A stretch of DNA of 64,000 bases from Streptomyces sp. NBC_00461 (GCF_036013935.1 NZ_CP107902.1:372001-436000), one strand, 5' to 3'. Positions 1 through 8,519 are shown, counted from the stretch's first letter. A program made the numbers and translations. The notes: a model not told the origin generated them from the letters alone.

Positions 1-671
1 TCCGCACCGTGCTGCGCCACGAGCAGCAGCTGACCGGCGAGCTGTCCCACGAACTGCGCACCCCACTCACCCAGATCATCATCGAGCTCGACTGGTGGCG
101 TGCCCGCCCCCGCTCGGCCGACGAAACCCACGCCACCCACGAGGTGATAGCGGAGGCCGCCCAGTCCATGCGCACCATCTGCGACACGCTGTTGAACGAC
201 GCCCGCGACAGCACGCAGAACACCACCACGGCCGTCGGCGCCACCGCCGTCGCTCCCGTCCTGCGTCAGCTGGTCGAGCACCTCGACACACGGGAGCAGG
301 TGAGGACCGTCGTCGACGTACGGGGCTCGCACCTTGAGGCGGGCGTCGCGCCCGCTCTCCTCGAACGCATCGTCAGCCCGCTGCTGGCCAACGCACTGCG
401 CTACGCCCGCTCCACGGTGACCGTGTCGGCCAGGCAGCTGCCGGGCGGCGTCCGCATCGACGTCATCGACGACGGTCCGGGCGTACCCGAGGAATTCCTC
501 GACGATCTCTTCCAGCCCGGCCGCCGAGCCGACCCGGGCGACAGGCACGACGGCGCGGGCCTGGGGCTGCCGCTCGCACGGCGCCTGGCCCGCACCGTCG
601 GCGGCGAGGTCTCCCACGACCCCGGGTACACCTCCGGAGCGCGCTTCCTGGTCGACCTGCCGACGGGCTGA
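1..671 (+). CDS. Sensor histidine kinase, C-terminal part (5' end outside window)
   Basis: This is the kinase core of a membrane sensor histidine kinase; the sensory and membrane part lies before base 1. The visible protein starts near the H-box (SHELRTPL, phospho-accepting His about 14 residues after the GTG at 9). It continues through an N-box (LLANALRYA) and the G1/G2 ATP-binding boxes (DDGPGVP, GAGLGLPLARRL), so HisKA and HATPase_c are complete. The frame is open to the window edge, so the GTG at 9 is not the true start. It converges on a COG4705 membrane gene. Its response regulator presumably lies upstream of the window. Such kinases usually pair with OmpR-family regulators, which fits the direct repeats found upstream of the next two genes. 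The signal sensed is unknown. Confidence 0.93.
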   Translation, partial: RTVLRHEQQLTGELSHELRTPLTQIIIELDWWRARPRSADETHATHEVIAEAAQSMRTICDTLLNDARDSTQNTTTAVGATAVAPVLRQLVEHLDTREQVRTVVDVRGSHLEAGVAPALLERIVSPLLANALRYARSTVTVSARQLPGGVRIDVIDDGPGVPEEFLDDLFQPGRRADPGDRHDGAGLGLPLARRLARTVGGEVSHDPGYTSGARFLVDLPTG

Positions 672-677
672 CCGGAC

Positions 678-1568
678 TCAGTCAGCCCGCTGGGCGACTG
701 CCTCCCGCTCCGATGTGACCGGGGCGACGGTCCGGCGCTCCTGGAGCTGCGCGTAGGCCATCAGGCCGACCAGAACGGCCAGCAGCACGGCCGAGGAACC
801 CGCGGTGCCGAGGTCCAGACCGCCCTTGGCGACCGGCTTGGTCAGGAAGTCACCCGCCGTGGCACCCAAGGGGCGGGTGAGGACGAAGGCGATCCAGAAC
901 AGCAGCACGTTCGGCACCACCGGCACCTTCATCAGGGCGACGAGGACAGCGAGCGCGCCCGTGACGAGCAGCGCGCCGCCGGCGTAACCGAGGCCGGAGC
1001 TGTCGGAGAGGAAGTCACCCATGGAGGTGCCGAGGGTGTTGGAGACGAGGATCGCCGACCAGAACAGGGCCTCGCCGCGGAAGGTGACGATGTCGCGGAT
1101 CTGGAAGGTCATCCCGGTCGCCTTCCAGACGGCGAAGATGACCAGCAGGATCGAGATGAGGATCGCGGCGCCGGTCGGATAGCCCATACCAAGGCCCTGC
1201 GGACCCCAGCCCAGCGAAGTGGCGCCGCCCGAGAGGTACTTGGCGCTCGCGTCACGGTTCATGAAGTCGGACATCGTGGTGCCGGCCATGCTGGTCGACA
1301 GGATGACGGTCCAGTAGAAGAACGGGTTGTAGTGGCTGGACCTGAGCTGGACGACCAAGGTCACCACGAAGATGAGGAACAGGGCGATGGTGGTGAGGAA
1401 GTAGCCGAGCTTGAGGGTCTGCGCGAAGAGGTCGCCGGCTGTCTCGCCGACGGTGGTGGCGGCGATCTTCATGATCCAGAACGCCGGCGTCACTTCTGGG
1501 AGTTTTTTCATCACCGACTTGGTCGTGCTCGCGACGTCCAAGGGGGTGAGGAGTTCCGGTTGCTCCAA
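678..1568 (-). CDS. COG4705-type multi-pass membrane protein (paralogue 1)
   Basis: A 296-residue integral membrane protein of the uncharacterised COG4705 family. It has about eight hydrophobic segments and four internal repeats of a motif G-[ET]-[TS]-x-[GS]-D-[FL] (GETAGDLF, GTTMSDF, GTSMGDFL, GATAGDFL), a pattern suggesting internal duplication. Start: TTG at 1568, with GGAG a few bases upstream. It lies in tandem with a second paralogue (1722-2561) on the same strand; both have a CCTGAAC direct repeat upstream. Function is not established; a transport role is only inference. It converges with the histidine kinase ending at 671, leaving six bases between stops. Confidence 0.85.
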   Translation of the reverse strand: MEQPELLTPLDVASTTKSVMKKLPEVTPAFWIMKIAATTVGETAGDLFAQTLKLGYFLTTIALFLIFVVTLVVQLRSSHYNPFFYWTVILSTSMAGTTMSDFMNRDASAKYLSGGATSLGWGPQGLGMGYPTGAAILISILLVIFAVWKATGMTFQIRDIVTFRGEALFWSAILVSNTLGTSMGDFLSDSSGLGYAGGALLVTGALAVLVALMKVPVVPNVLLFWIAFVLTRPLGATAGDFLTKPVAKGGLDLGTAGSSAVLLAVLVGLMAYAQLQERRTVAPVTSEREAVAQRAD

Positions 1569-1686
1569 GGTGGGGGGCTCCTGTTCGGGAGTACGGCAGG
1601 GCGCCCGCCCCGCGATGGGGGACGAGCGCCCTGTGACAAGAGGCGACCGTGAGGGCAGTCGCCGGAGTCGACCTTGACAGCGTCAG

Positions 1687-1704
1687 CCTGAACGCATCCT
1701 GAAC
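1687..1704 (-). promoter_or_regulatory. Direct-repeat box upstream of paralogue 1
   Basis: Two perfect copies of CCTGAAC (1687-1693 and 1698-1704) separated by GCAT, an 11-bp period. Read on the gene strand this is GTTCAGG-ATGC-GTTCAGG. Repeats at about one helical turn are the usual target layout of OmpR/PhoB-family response regulators (established knowledge). The box lies about 120 bp before the TTG start, and a near copy precedes the second paralogue. Assignment to the regulator of the neighbouring kinase is inference. Confidence 0.55.
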
Positions 1705-1721
1705 GCCCGCAACTTGCCTGC

Positions 1722-2561
1722 TCAGGCCGCGTGCCGGGCGGTTTGCTGCGGCTGCTCCACGTCCTTGCGGGTCACCGACAGATACACGACCAGGCCAAGG
1801 ATGACCGTGAGGAACAGGGCGCTGGTGACGACGGTGCCCAGGCCCAGGCCGCCGTCTCCGCTGGGCTGGGAGAGGTAGTCGCCGATGGACGCGCCGAGCG
1901 GACGGGTGAGGACGTAGGCGATCCAGAAGCTCCACACCGCGTCCAGGCCGAGCTTGAAGTGGGCGAGGGCGACCGCGGCGATGGCCAGGCCGAACAGGAC
2001 CGCGGAGAGCCAGTAACCGAGGGCCATGCGCTCGGACACCAGGTCACCGGCCGCGGTGCCGAGGGCGAAGGTGAACAGGACGGCGAGCCAGTAGTAGGAC
2101 TCGCGGCTGGTGGTGTCGATGTGGTGGATGGACAGGGTCCGCTCGCGCCGGTACCAGACCACGAAGACGATCGCGAGGATGACCGCGAAGACAGTGGTGC
2201 TGGTCTCCAGCGGCACGCCCATGTTGTCGGTGAGGTTGTCGCTGATCAACGTGCCCACGACGCTGATCAGGGCGACCGCGAGCCAGTACACGCCCGCGCG
2301 ATAGGCGGTGGTGCGGAACTGCACGACCAGGACGACCGCCAGCAGGGCGCTCATCAGGACCGACACACCGGTCAGGCCGAGACCGGCCTTCTCGTTGAGC
2401 AGGTCTGCCGCGGTCTCGCCGACCGTCGTGCACAGCACCTTGATGATCCAGAAGTAGGCGGTGACTTCGGGCACCTTGTTCCAGCCGAGTCGGCGACCGG
2501 AGGGCGCCACCTGGGTGTCGCCCTCCGAGGAAGCGGGGCTCTGTGAGGTCTCGTATGTCAT
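1722..2561 (-). CDS. COG4705-type multi-pass membrane protein (paralogue 2)
   Basis: A 279-residue membrane protein related to the gene at 678-1568, with the same four repeated GETAADLL / GTLISDNL / GTAAGDLV / GASIGDYL motifs and similar hydrophobic profile, starting with a short polar N-terminus (MTYETSQSP). I chose the ATG at 2561: the open frame extends further upstream, but that stretch carries no family similarity and the direct-repeat box lies inside it. The box ends 25 bases before this ATG, so transcription probably starts very close to the start codon. Both paralogues probably respond to the same regulator. Function unknown. Confidence 0.83.
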   Translation of the reverse strand: MTYETSQSPASSEGDTQVAPSGRRLGWNKVPEVTAYFWIIKVLCTTVGETAADLLNEKAGLGLTGVSVLMSALLAVVLVVQFRTTAYRAGVYWLAVALISVVGTLISDNLTDNMGVPLETSTTVFAVILAIVFVVWYRRERTLSIHHIDTTSRESYYWLAVLFTFALGTAAGDLVSERMALGYWLSAVLFGLAIAAVALAHFKLGLDAVWSFWIAYVLTRPLGASIGDYLSQPSGDGGLGLGTVVTSALFLTVILGLVVYLSVTRKDVEQPQQTARHAA

Positions 2562-2585
2562 GAGGCCCGACCGTGCCACGGGAAA

Positions 2586-2603
2586 CCTGAACGCATCCTG
2601 ACT
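2586..2603 (-). promoter_or_regulatory. Direct-repeat box upstream of paralogue 2
   Basis: CCTGAAC (2586-2592), GCAT, CCTGACT (2597-2603): the same 11-bp-spaced arrangement as 1687-1704, sharing the 16-base core CCTGAACGCATCCTGA. Its position 25-42 bases before the ATG at 2561 would overlap or adjoin the -35 region. Likely operator of an OmpR-type response regulator (inference). Confidence 0.55.
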
Positions 2604-2730
2604 GCCGTGCGGCACCGGCTGCCCCATCCGCCTCGCCCGAGCACTATGAGTGGCATGACGACTCATGATCACGGCTCCTGCATAGCGGCGTTCCGCCCCG
2701 TCCCGTCCGCCGCCATGGAAGAAGGCCGCC

Positions 2731-3783
2731 TTGAGCCGTCCGACTGCATCCCCACCGCCCTCTGACCGGGTGACGGCCTGGCTGCGCCGTCGGCTCGGCC
2801 GGGCCGTCGTGCTGTCCTACGTCGCCGCTCTTCTCCTGCCCAGCCCCGGTCTGTGGCTGCGCCGCGACCACACCGTGCCGCTGGGCACCGTCACCGGCCT
2901 GACCCTGAGCACCGCCCCGCTTCTGTTGTCCCTGGTGCTCTTCTCCGCCGGACTTCAGGTACCCGTCCGCGAACTGGGCCGCCTGCTCCACAAGCCGACC
3001 GCCCTGCTGGCCGGGCTGGTCCTGCACCTGGTGATCCCGCTCCTGGTCATCCCCGTCGTCGCGTTCGGACTGCACCGCACCCCCGACAGCGACGGTGGCA
3101 GCGGGCTGACCACCGCGATGATCCTGATCGTGGCGATGCCCGTCGCCGCCGGAGCCACCGTCTGGACCGGCAAGGGCGACGGCGACCAACCCACCATGGT
3201 GGGACTCGTCCTCGCCTCCACACTCCTCAGCCCGCTCACCATCCCGCTGGTCATCACCACCTTGGGGCCGCTCCTCGACGGCGGCTACGCGGACACACTG
3301 GCAACGACCGGCCATACAGCCCACGGCGGCTTCGCTCTCGTCACCGTGGTCCTCCCCTGTGCAGTCGGTATCCTGTTCCGACTCGCGCTGCCGACGGCGT
3401 GGCTCAGCCGGACCCTGCGCGTGATCGTGCCCGTCGCCCTGCTCGGATCGCTCGTCCTGACCTACGTCAACGCCAGTGGCGCCCTGGGCTCCTTCCTCGC
3501 GCATCCGCGCCCGCTGCTGTTCGGTGCGGCACTGGTCGTGGCGGCGCTCGTCTGCCTGCTGTCCTTCGTGCTGGGCAGAACCGCCGCTCGGCTCCTACGC
3601 CTGGACGCCCCCGCCTCCTCGTCGCTGACGCTCGCCTGCGGGATGAACAACAGCAGCGCGAGCGCGGTCCTGATCACCACCGCACTGCCCGACAAACCGC
3701 ATCTGCTGCTGCCGGTCCTCGCCTACGGGCTGCTGCAGAAGACGGCGGCGAGCCGGGTCGTCGCCGCGGCCTCGCGTGCGTGA
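2731..3783 (+). CDS. Bile acid:sodium symporter (BASS)-family transporter
   Basis: A 350-residue protein with about ten hydrophobic segments and the BASS-fold signatures: a conserved early region (LSLVLFSAGLQVPVREL), the crossover region around MPVAAGATVWT, and a C-terminal GMNNSSASAVLI motif typical of the sodium-binding crossover. It probably moves an organic anion coupled to sodium; the substrate cannot be read from sequence. Start: TTG at 2731 with GAAGAAGG upstream; a GTG at 2770 is an alternative. It is divergent from the COG4705 gene, with 169 bp between the starts. A 75-bp near copy of its C-terminal coding end sits at 11828, so a related gene once existed nearby. Confidence 0.82.
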   Translation: MSRPTASPPPSDRVTAWLRRRLGRAVVLSYVAALLLPSPGLWLRRDHTVPLGTVTGLTLSTAPLLLSLVLFSAGLQVPVRELGRLLHKPTALLAGLVLHLVIPLLVIPVVAFGLHRTPDSDGGSGLTTAMILIVAMPVAAGATVWTGKGDGDQPTMVGLVLASTLLSPLTIPLVITTLGPLLDGGYADTLATTGHTAHGGFALVTVVLPCAVGILFRLALPTAWLSRTLRVIVPVALLGSLVLTYVNASGALGSFLAHPRPLLFGAALVVAALVCLLSFVLGRTAARLLRLDAPASSSLTLACGMNNSSASAVLITTALPDKPHLLLPVLAYGLLQKTAASRVVAAASRA

Positions 3784-3787
3784 ACGG

Positions 3788-4174
3788 TCAGACGGTGGCG
3801 GCCTCAGGGCGGAACAGGCGGTGCCGAGCGACCAGTTCGACCGTCACGGCGACGGCAATGGACTGTACGGCCATGAGCGCGATCAGTACGAAGAGTTGAA
3901 CGGCTCCGGCCATCACCGGACTCGCCCCGCTCAGGAGCATGCCCACGAACGCCCCTGGGAGCGTGACCAGTCCGACGGTTCGTGTCTGGTCCAGGCCGGG
4001 CAGGAGCGCGTCGGACGCCGCGGGTCGCGCGATCTCCATCCGTGCGTCCCGGTCCAGGAACCCCAGAGCCATCGCAGCCTCGACCTCACCGCGGCGCTGC
4101 TCCAACTCGTCCAGTGCCCGGCGTCCGGCGAGCACCGTCACCGTCAGGGTCTGTCGGAGAGGCGCCCGGCTCAA
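3788..4174 (-). pseudogene. FetB/UPF0014-type permease, C-terminal half only
   Basis: The 128 residues match the C-terminal half of FetB (UPF0014) iron-export permeases: an LTVTVLAGRRALDEL segment, the cytoplasmic helix RGEVEAAMALGF, a VGLVTLPGAFVGMLLSGASP motif and a final membrane helix. The N-terminal membrane half, about 120 residues, is missing, and no FetA ATPase lies next to it. The frame opens at a TTG overlapping the stop of the response regulator gene, so it may be co-transcribed, but a half permease is unlikely to work. Most likely a deletion remnant joined to the end of the regulator gene. Confidence 0.7.
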
Positions 4175-4860
4175 TGGACGATCCGGTAGCGGTGTTCGGG
4201 ACGGCCGGTGGCGCCGTAGCGAAGTTCGAGCCGGACCATGCCCTCACGTACGAGGTAGGAGAGGTACCGCTGGGCCGTGGCGCGGGAGACGCCGGTGAGT
4301 TCGGCGGCCTGGGCCGCGGACAGGGCGTCGTGGGTGGTGCGGAGGACCTGGTGCAGGAGGGCGAGGGTCGGGGCGGAGTGCCCCTTGGCCGGAATCCGGG
4401 GGACGGCTGGTGGCCGGGCAGCGCTGAAGAGGGCGTCCACGTCGGCCTGGTCGGTTCGGGGAGCCTGGCCGAGGGCGTCCACGCGGTGCTGGAGTTCGCG
4501 GTAGGCGGTGAGCCGCTCGGCCAGGTCGGCGGAGCCGAACGGCTTGACCACGTAGCCCACGGCGCCGAGCTTCATGGCGGTCCGCACCGAGGTGATGTCC
4601 CGGTCGGCGGTGATCATGATCGCGTCGGGGCGGGCGCCTCCCGCGTCTCCGCTGAGCTGCCGCAGCACGTCGAGTCCGCTGCCGTCCGGCAGGAAGACAT
4701 CGAGCAGCAGCAGATCGGGGTGGAGGGTGCGCACCGCGTCCAGCGTCTCGGCCACGGTCGCCACCTGGCCGACGACCCCGAAGCCCTCGACGCGGGACGC
4801 GTAGTCGCAGTGGATGTGGCTGACGCGGAAGTCGTCTTCCACCACCAGAGTCCGGATCAT
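4171..4860 (-). CDS. Response regulator, CitB/DcuR (DpiA) type
   Basis: A 229-residue response regulator. The receiver domain has the acidic pair ED9-D10, phospho-acceptor Asp54 (LLLLDVFLP), Thr84 region (MITADRD) and conserved Lys in VVKPF. A linker leads to a C-terminal helix-turn-helix (AQAAELTGVSRATAQRYLSYLVREG) of the kind found in regulators of citrate and C4-dicarboxylate uptake. Its start overlaps the kinase stop (ATGA at 4857-4860), so the two are translationally coupled. The pair is divergent from a NitT/TauT-like ABC operon, its most likely target (inference). Confidence 0.93.
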   Translation of the reverse strand: MIRTLVVEDDFRVSHIHCDYASRVEGFGVVGQVATVAETLDAVRTLHPDLLLLDVFLPDGSGLDVLRQLSGDAGGARPDAIMITADRDITSVRTAMKLGAVGYVVKPFGSADLAERLTAYRELQHRVDALGQAPRTDQADVDALFSAARPPAVPRIPAKGHSAPTLALLHQVLRTTHDALSAAQAAELTGVSRATAQRYLSYLVREGMVRLELRYGATGRPEHRYRIVH

Positions 4861-6548
4861 CCGCGGTCACCTCTTGTCGGCGAGGCCGTCGTGAACTGTG
4901 CCTCTCGTGGTAGGGGGGTGGCGTCCGGCAGCGGCAGCGGCAGCGGCAGCGGCAGCGGCAGCCTGACGGTGAAGACAGCGCCCGGCCCCTCGCTGACCGT
5001 GATCGTCCCGCCGTGCCGCTGGGTCAGCCGGTGGACGAGGGCCAGCCCCAGGCCGCGCCGGGCGGTGCCACGGTCGGGTCGGGTCGACCAGCCGTCCTCG
5101 AAGATCGACTCGGCGGCGTCCGGCGGAATTCCGGGGCCGCTGTCCGCGACCCGCACCATCACCAGGTCGACGGCCTCGACCAGAGAAAGCTCCACCTCGC
5201 GGCCACCCGCCGGAGGCGGTCCGCCGGCCGCCGCGTCGATCGCGTTGTCCAGCAGGTTGCCGACGATGGTCAGCAGCCGGCGCAGATGCGGAGGGTCCTC
5301 GCCGAGCGCGGAGTCGTCACTGAGCACCATCCGTACCCCGCGTTCCGCGGCCACCGTGGTCTTGGCGACGATCAGCCCCACGAGCAGCGCGTTGCCGATC
5401 CGTTCGCGTACGGACTCGGTCAGCGCCTGGTCGGCACCGGCCGAGTCGACGGCGTACTCGTAGGCGGCATCGTGGTCGCCGATGTCCAGCAGCCCGGCCA
5501 CGGTGTGCATGCGGTTGGTGAACTCGTGCTGTTGGGCGCGCAGGGCGTTGGTCAGCCCGCGCACCGAGTCCAGTTCGCGCAGCAGCCCGATCAGCTCGGT
5601 GCGGTCGCGGACGGTGACCACCGCGCCCAGTTCACGGCCGTGCAGGGTCACCGGCATGCGGTTGACCACCAGGCAGTGGTCGTCGGTCAGCACGTTGAGG
5701 TCGGTGCCGGTCAGGGCGCCGTCCAGGGCGCGACGCAGCCGCCCGTCGGGCAGCACTTCCTCGAGCGTGCTGCCGAGCGCGGTGCCGAGGCCGAGCAGGT
5801 GGCGGGCCTCATCGTTGACCACGGTGATCCGGCCGTCGGGGTCGAAGGCGATCACGCCCTCCCGGATGCCGTGGAGCATGGCCTCGCGGTCCTGGAGCAG
5901 TCCGGCGATCTCCTCCAGCTCCAGTCCGAAGGTCGACCGCTTCAGCCGCCTGGCCAACCAGAACGCCGCCGCCGAGCCGAGCGCGACGGCGATCGCGGCA
6001 TACAGGCCGAAGGTGGGCAGCTCCCGCCACAGCTCGCCGAGCACATCGCGTTCCGGGATGCCGGCCGACACCTCGCCGACCAGCTTGCCCGTGGGCCCGT
6101 ACAGCGGAGCTTTACCGTTGGCGGACCGCCCGGTCGCGCCCTGGTCGGAGCCCACGTGGGGGCGGCCGTCCAGCACCGGGATCGGATCGCCCACGGGCTC
6201 GCCGATCAGCGCCGGGTCGGGGTGCGAGTGGCGGATTCCGTGCAGGTCGATCACCACCACGTACGACGCTCCCGACGCCTTCCGGATCCGTTCGGCGACG
6301 GTCTGCACGATGCCGTCGCCGCCCCCGTGCGCCATGGCCTGCTGGATCTGCGGGTCGGCGGCTGTGGTCTGCGCGATGTCCAGTGCCCGCCCCTCGTACG
6401 CCCGGTCGATCTCGGCCCGCTGGGCGAACGCGAACAGTACGAAGCCGATGGCTCCGGTGAGGGCCAGAATGGCCAGTTGGTTGGCCAGGATCCGCGCGGA
6501 GAGCCTCCCGTTCCCGCCGCGGCCGATCCGGATACGGATGGGCATCAC
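4857..6548 (-). CDS. Sensor histidine kinase, CitA/DcuS type
   Basis: A 563-residue membrane kinase. An N-terminal membrane helix is followed by an extracellular PDC/CACHE-like sensor domain (about residues 45-175), a second helix (about 180-198), a PAS domain (about 225-330, VIAFDPDGRITVVNDEA), a SpoOB-type dimerisation helix with the phospho-His in QQHEFTNRMH, and an HATPase domain (NLLDNAIDA, DSGPGIP, GLGLALV). The architecture is that of citrate/C4-dicarboxylate sensors. GTG-ATG double start at 6548/6545 after GAAGG. The C-terminus carries an unusual run of six Leu-Pro pairs encoded by a hexanucleotide repeat. The ligand is unknown, probably a small carboxylate or a compound imported by the divergent ABC system. 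Confidence 0.92.
   Translation of the reverse strand: MMPIRIRIGRGGNGRLSARILANQLAILALTGAIGFVLFAFAQRAEIDRAYEGRALDIAQTTAADPQIQQAMAHGGGDGIVQTVAERIRKASGASYVVVIDLHGIRHSHPDPALIGEPVGDPIPVLDGRPHVGSDQGATGRSANGKAPLYGPTGKLVGEVSAGIPERDVLGELWRELPTFGLYAAIAVALGSAAAFWLARRLKRSTFGLELEEIAGLLQDREAMLHGIREGVIAFDPDGRITVVNDEARHLLGLGTALGSTLEEVLPDGRLRRALDGALTGTDLNVLTDDHCLVVNRMPVTLHGRELGAVVTVRDRTELIGLLRELDSVRGLTNALRAQQHEFTNRMHTVAGLLDIGDHDAAYEYAVDSAGADQALTESVRERIGNALLVGLIVAKTTVAAERGVRMVLSDDSALGEDPPHLRRLLTIVGNLLDNAIDAAAGGPPPAGGREVELSLVEAVDLVMVRVADSGPGIPPDAAESIFEDGWSTRPDRGTARRGLGLALVHRLTQRHGGTITVSEGPGAVFTVRLPLPLPLPLPLPDATPLPREAQFTTASPTRGDRG
4926..4961. repeat. CGGCAG hexanucleotide microsatellite, 6 copies, coding
   Basis: Six perfect tandem copies of CGGCAG. 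On the minus strand they read CTGCCG and encode (Leu-Pro)6 after the last strand of the kinase ATPase domain. Because the unit is six bases, copy-number change keeps the frame and would only lengthen or shorten the tail. Confidence 0.95.
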
Positions 6549-6740
6549 AGGTGCCTTCGCCCTTGTCGTGCTGCCGGGCCGGCCCCTTCGCCGTACCCGT
6601 GGTGGCGTGATTGTGTCCCACCGTGGCCACTCTGCCCACCCCCCGGCCGGCTGAGCAGAACGCGCAGAACCCCTGTTAACACGTCTAACGCGGGATACGT
6701 CTGAAACAGCGACGTAACTCTCGGCGGCCTTTAGCGTCTG

Positions 6741-6770
6741 CCTTCCTCGACCTCCGAGGTCAGGAAGGAG
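6741..6770 (+). promoter_or_regulatory. Possible Shine-Dalgarno-masking hairpin before the ABC operon
   Basis: CCTTCCT (6741-6747) pairs with AGGAAGG (6762-6768), and GACCT (6749-6753) pairs with AGGTC (6757-6761), leaving one bulged base and a three-base loop. The right arm holds the AAGGAG ribosome binding site of the ATPase gene (ATG 6781). In RNA this would hide the site; in DNA it is an inverted repeat that a regulator could bind. Which applies cannot be told from sequence. Confidence 0.45.
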
Positions 6771-6780
6771 ACAGCCTCAG

Positions 6781-7641
6781 ATGGCTTCGCGAAACGATGT
6801 TGCGACGAGCCCCGCCGCCGAGAAGATCGGCCGGGACAGCGCGCGAGTCGAGATTTCAGGACTCACCAAACGGTTTCTGACTCCCGCGGGTGAGGTGTTC
6901 ACGGCACTGCAGGACGTTTCGTTCACCGTGGAGCCGGGCCAGTTCTGTGCGGTGGTCGGCCCGACCGGCTGCGGCAAGTCGACGACGCTGAGCATGGTGT
7001 CCGGGCTCGACCGGCCCAGCGAGGGCTCGGTCAAGGTCGGCGGCCGTGAGGTGGACGGCGTCACCGACGGCGTCAGCTTCATGTTCCAGACCGACGCGCT
7101 GCTGCCGTGGAAGACGGTCCTCGGCAACGTCCTGATGGGCCCGGTCTTCCGCAAGGTGCCCAAGCAGCAGGCCCAGGCATCGGCACGCGACTGGCTGCGC
7201 CGGGTGGGCCTGACGGGGTTCGAGGACCGCTACCCGCACCAGCTCTCCGGCGGCATGCGCAAGCGCGTGGCGATGGCCGCGGCGCTGATCAACGAACCCA
7301 AGATCCTGATCATGGACGAGCCGTTCGGCGCCCTGGACGTACAGACCAAGGCGATCATGTCGACCGAACTGCTCGGCCTGTGGGAGCAGATCCGCCCGTC
7401 GGTCATCTTCATCACCCACGACCTCGACGAGGCCGTGGCGCTCGCCGACCGGGTCGTCGTCATGACGTCCAGCCCCGGCTCGGTCAAGGCGGTCTTCGAC
7501 ATCGACCTGCCGCGCCCGCGCGGCTCTGTCCAGGAGATCCGCTTCCAGCCCCGCTTCATCGAACTTCAGCACCAGATCTGGGACTCGCTGCGCGAGGAGG
7601 TGGAGCGCGCCTACGCGCGCACCGCAGGAGGTACGGCATGA
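6781..7641 (+). CDS. ABC transporter ATP-binding protein, NitT/TauT family
   Basis: A 286-residue nucleotide-binding subunit with Walker A GPTGCGKST (60-68), Q-loop (SFMFQTDALLPW), signature LSGGMRKR, Walker B ILIMDEPFGALD and switch His in FITHDLDEA. Closest to ATPases of nitrate/sulfonate/taurine or pyrimidine-precursor importers. It starts an operon with a permease (stop overlaps its ATG at 7638) and a lipoprotein binding protein at 8576. The operon is divergent from the CitA/CitB-like pair with about 230 bp between starts, which suggests signal-dependent expression by that pair (inference). A hairpin overlaps its ribosome binding site. Confidence 0.93.
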   Translation: MASRNDVATSPAAEKIGRDSARVEISGLTKRFLTPAGEVFTALQDVSFTVEPGQFCAVVGPTGCGKSTTLSMVSGLDRPSEGSVKVGGREVDGVTDGVSFMFQTDALLPWKTVLGNVLMGPVFRKVPKQQAQASARDWLRRVGLTGFEDRYPHQLSGGMRKRVAMAAALINEPKILIMDEPFGALDVQTKAIMSTELLGLWEQIRPSVIFITHDLDEAVALADRVVVMTSSPGSVKAVFDIDLPRPRGSVQEIRFQPRFIELQHQIWDSLREEVERAYARTAGGTA

Positions 7642-8519
7642 GTACGACATCCACCGTTTCCACCGCCCCGGTCGAGGACGGCTCACCGGTCTCGGCCGCG
7701 GCCGCCGCCAAGAGCGCCGTCCGGCGGCGCATCGCGTTGGTGTGGGCGGGTCGCGTCGGTCTCGCGGTCTTCGTCCTCGGTGGCTGGCAGGCCTTCACCG
7801 CCTGGGGGATCGTCGACAAGTTCTTCTTCGGGCAGCCGTCCGGCATCGCCCAACGGCTGGTCGACCTCATCCGGCACGGCACCGAGTTCGGGTCCTTCTA
7901 CGCCAACATCTGGACCACTCTCCAGGAGGCGCTCGCCGGCTTCGCGCTCGGGTCCGTCACCGGAGTGATCTTCGGTGTGGCACTCGGCCAGAGCCGCTAT
8001 CTGTCCGACGTGCTCGGCCCCTACATCAAGATGGTCAACGCGATCCCGCGCATCGTCCTCGGCTCGATCTTCATCGTCGCGTTCGGCATCGGCGTGCTGC
8101 CGAAGATCCTGCTCGCCGCCGTGCTGGTGTTCTTCATCGTCTTCTTCAACGCCTTCCAGGGCGTCCGCGAGGTCGACCCCAACATCCTCGCCAACACCAA
8201 GGTGCTGGGCGCCTCGCAGATGCAGATCACCCGGCATGTCATCGTGCCCTCCGCACTCACCTGGATCATCGCCAGCCTGCACAGCGCCTTCGGCTTCGCC
8301 ATCGTCGGCGCCCTGGTCGGCGAGGTGCTCGGCGCGCAGAGCGGCCTCGGCCTTGTCATCAAAACCGCGCAGAACAACTTCGACCCCAACGGCGTGTTCG
8401 CCACGATGCTCGTCATCTCGGTCATCGTGCTCGGCGCCGAGTGGCTGATCGGCAAGCTCGAGCACCGGCTGCTGTCCTGGCGCCCGCTGGCCCCGTCCGA
8501 GGCCGCCAACACCATCTGA
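7638..8519 (+). CDS. ABC transporter permease, NitT/TauT family
   Basis: A 293-residue inner-membrane permease with about six helices. The EAA-like cytoplasmic loop is recognisable (NTKVLGASQMQITRHVIVPSAL), as in BPD_transp_1 importers of the nitrate/sulfonate/taurine class. The ATG at 7638 overlaps the ATPase stop (ATGA) and follows GGAGG; the open frame upstream of it is a shadow of the ATPase gene. It works with the ATPase before it and the binding protein after it. The substrate is not evident. Confidence 0.92.
   Translation: MSTTSTVSTAPVEDGSPVSAAAAAKSAVRRRIALVWAGRVGLAVFVLGGWQAFTAWGIVDKFFFGQPSGIAQRLVDLIRHGTEFGSFYANIWTTLQEALAGFALGSVTGVIFGVALGQSRYLSDVLGPYIKMVNAIPRIVLGSIFIVAFGIGVLPKILLAAVLVFFIVFFNAFQGVREVDPNILANTKVLGASQMQITRHVIVPSALTWIIASLHSAFGFAIVGALVGEVLGAQSGLGLVIKTAQNNFDPNGVFATMLVISVIVLGAEWLIGKLEHRLLSWRPLAPSEAANTI

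Noticed and set aside
4926..4961. Possible CRISPR-like array
   Set aside because: Perfect tandem hexamers with no spacers. The same holds for 26659-26696. No cas genes are present.
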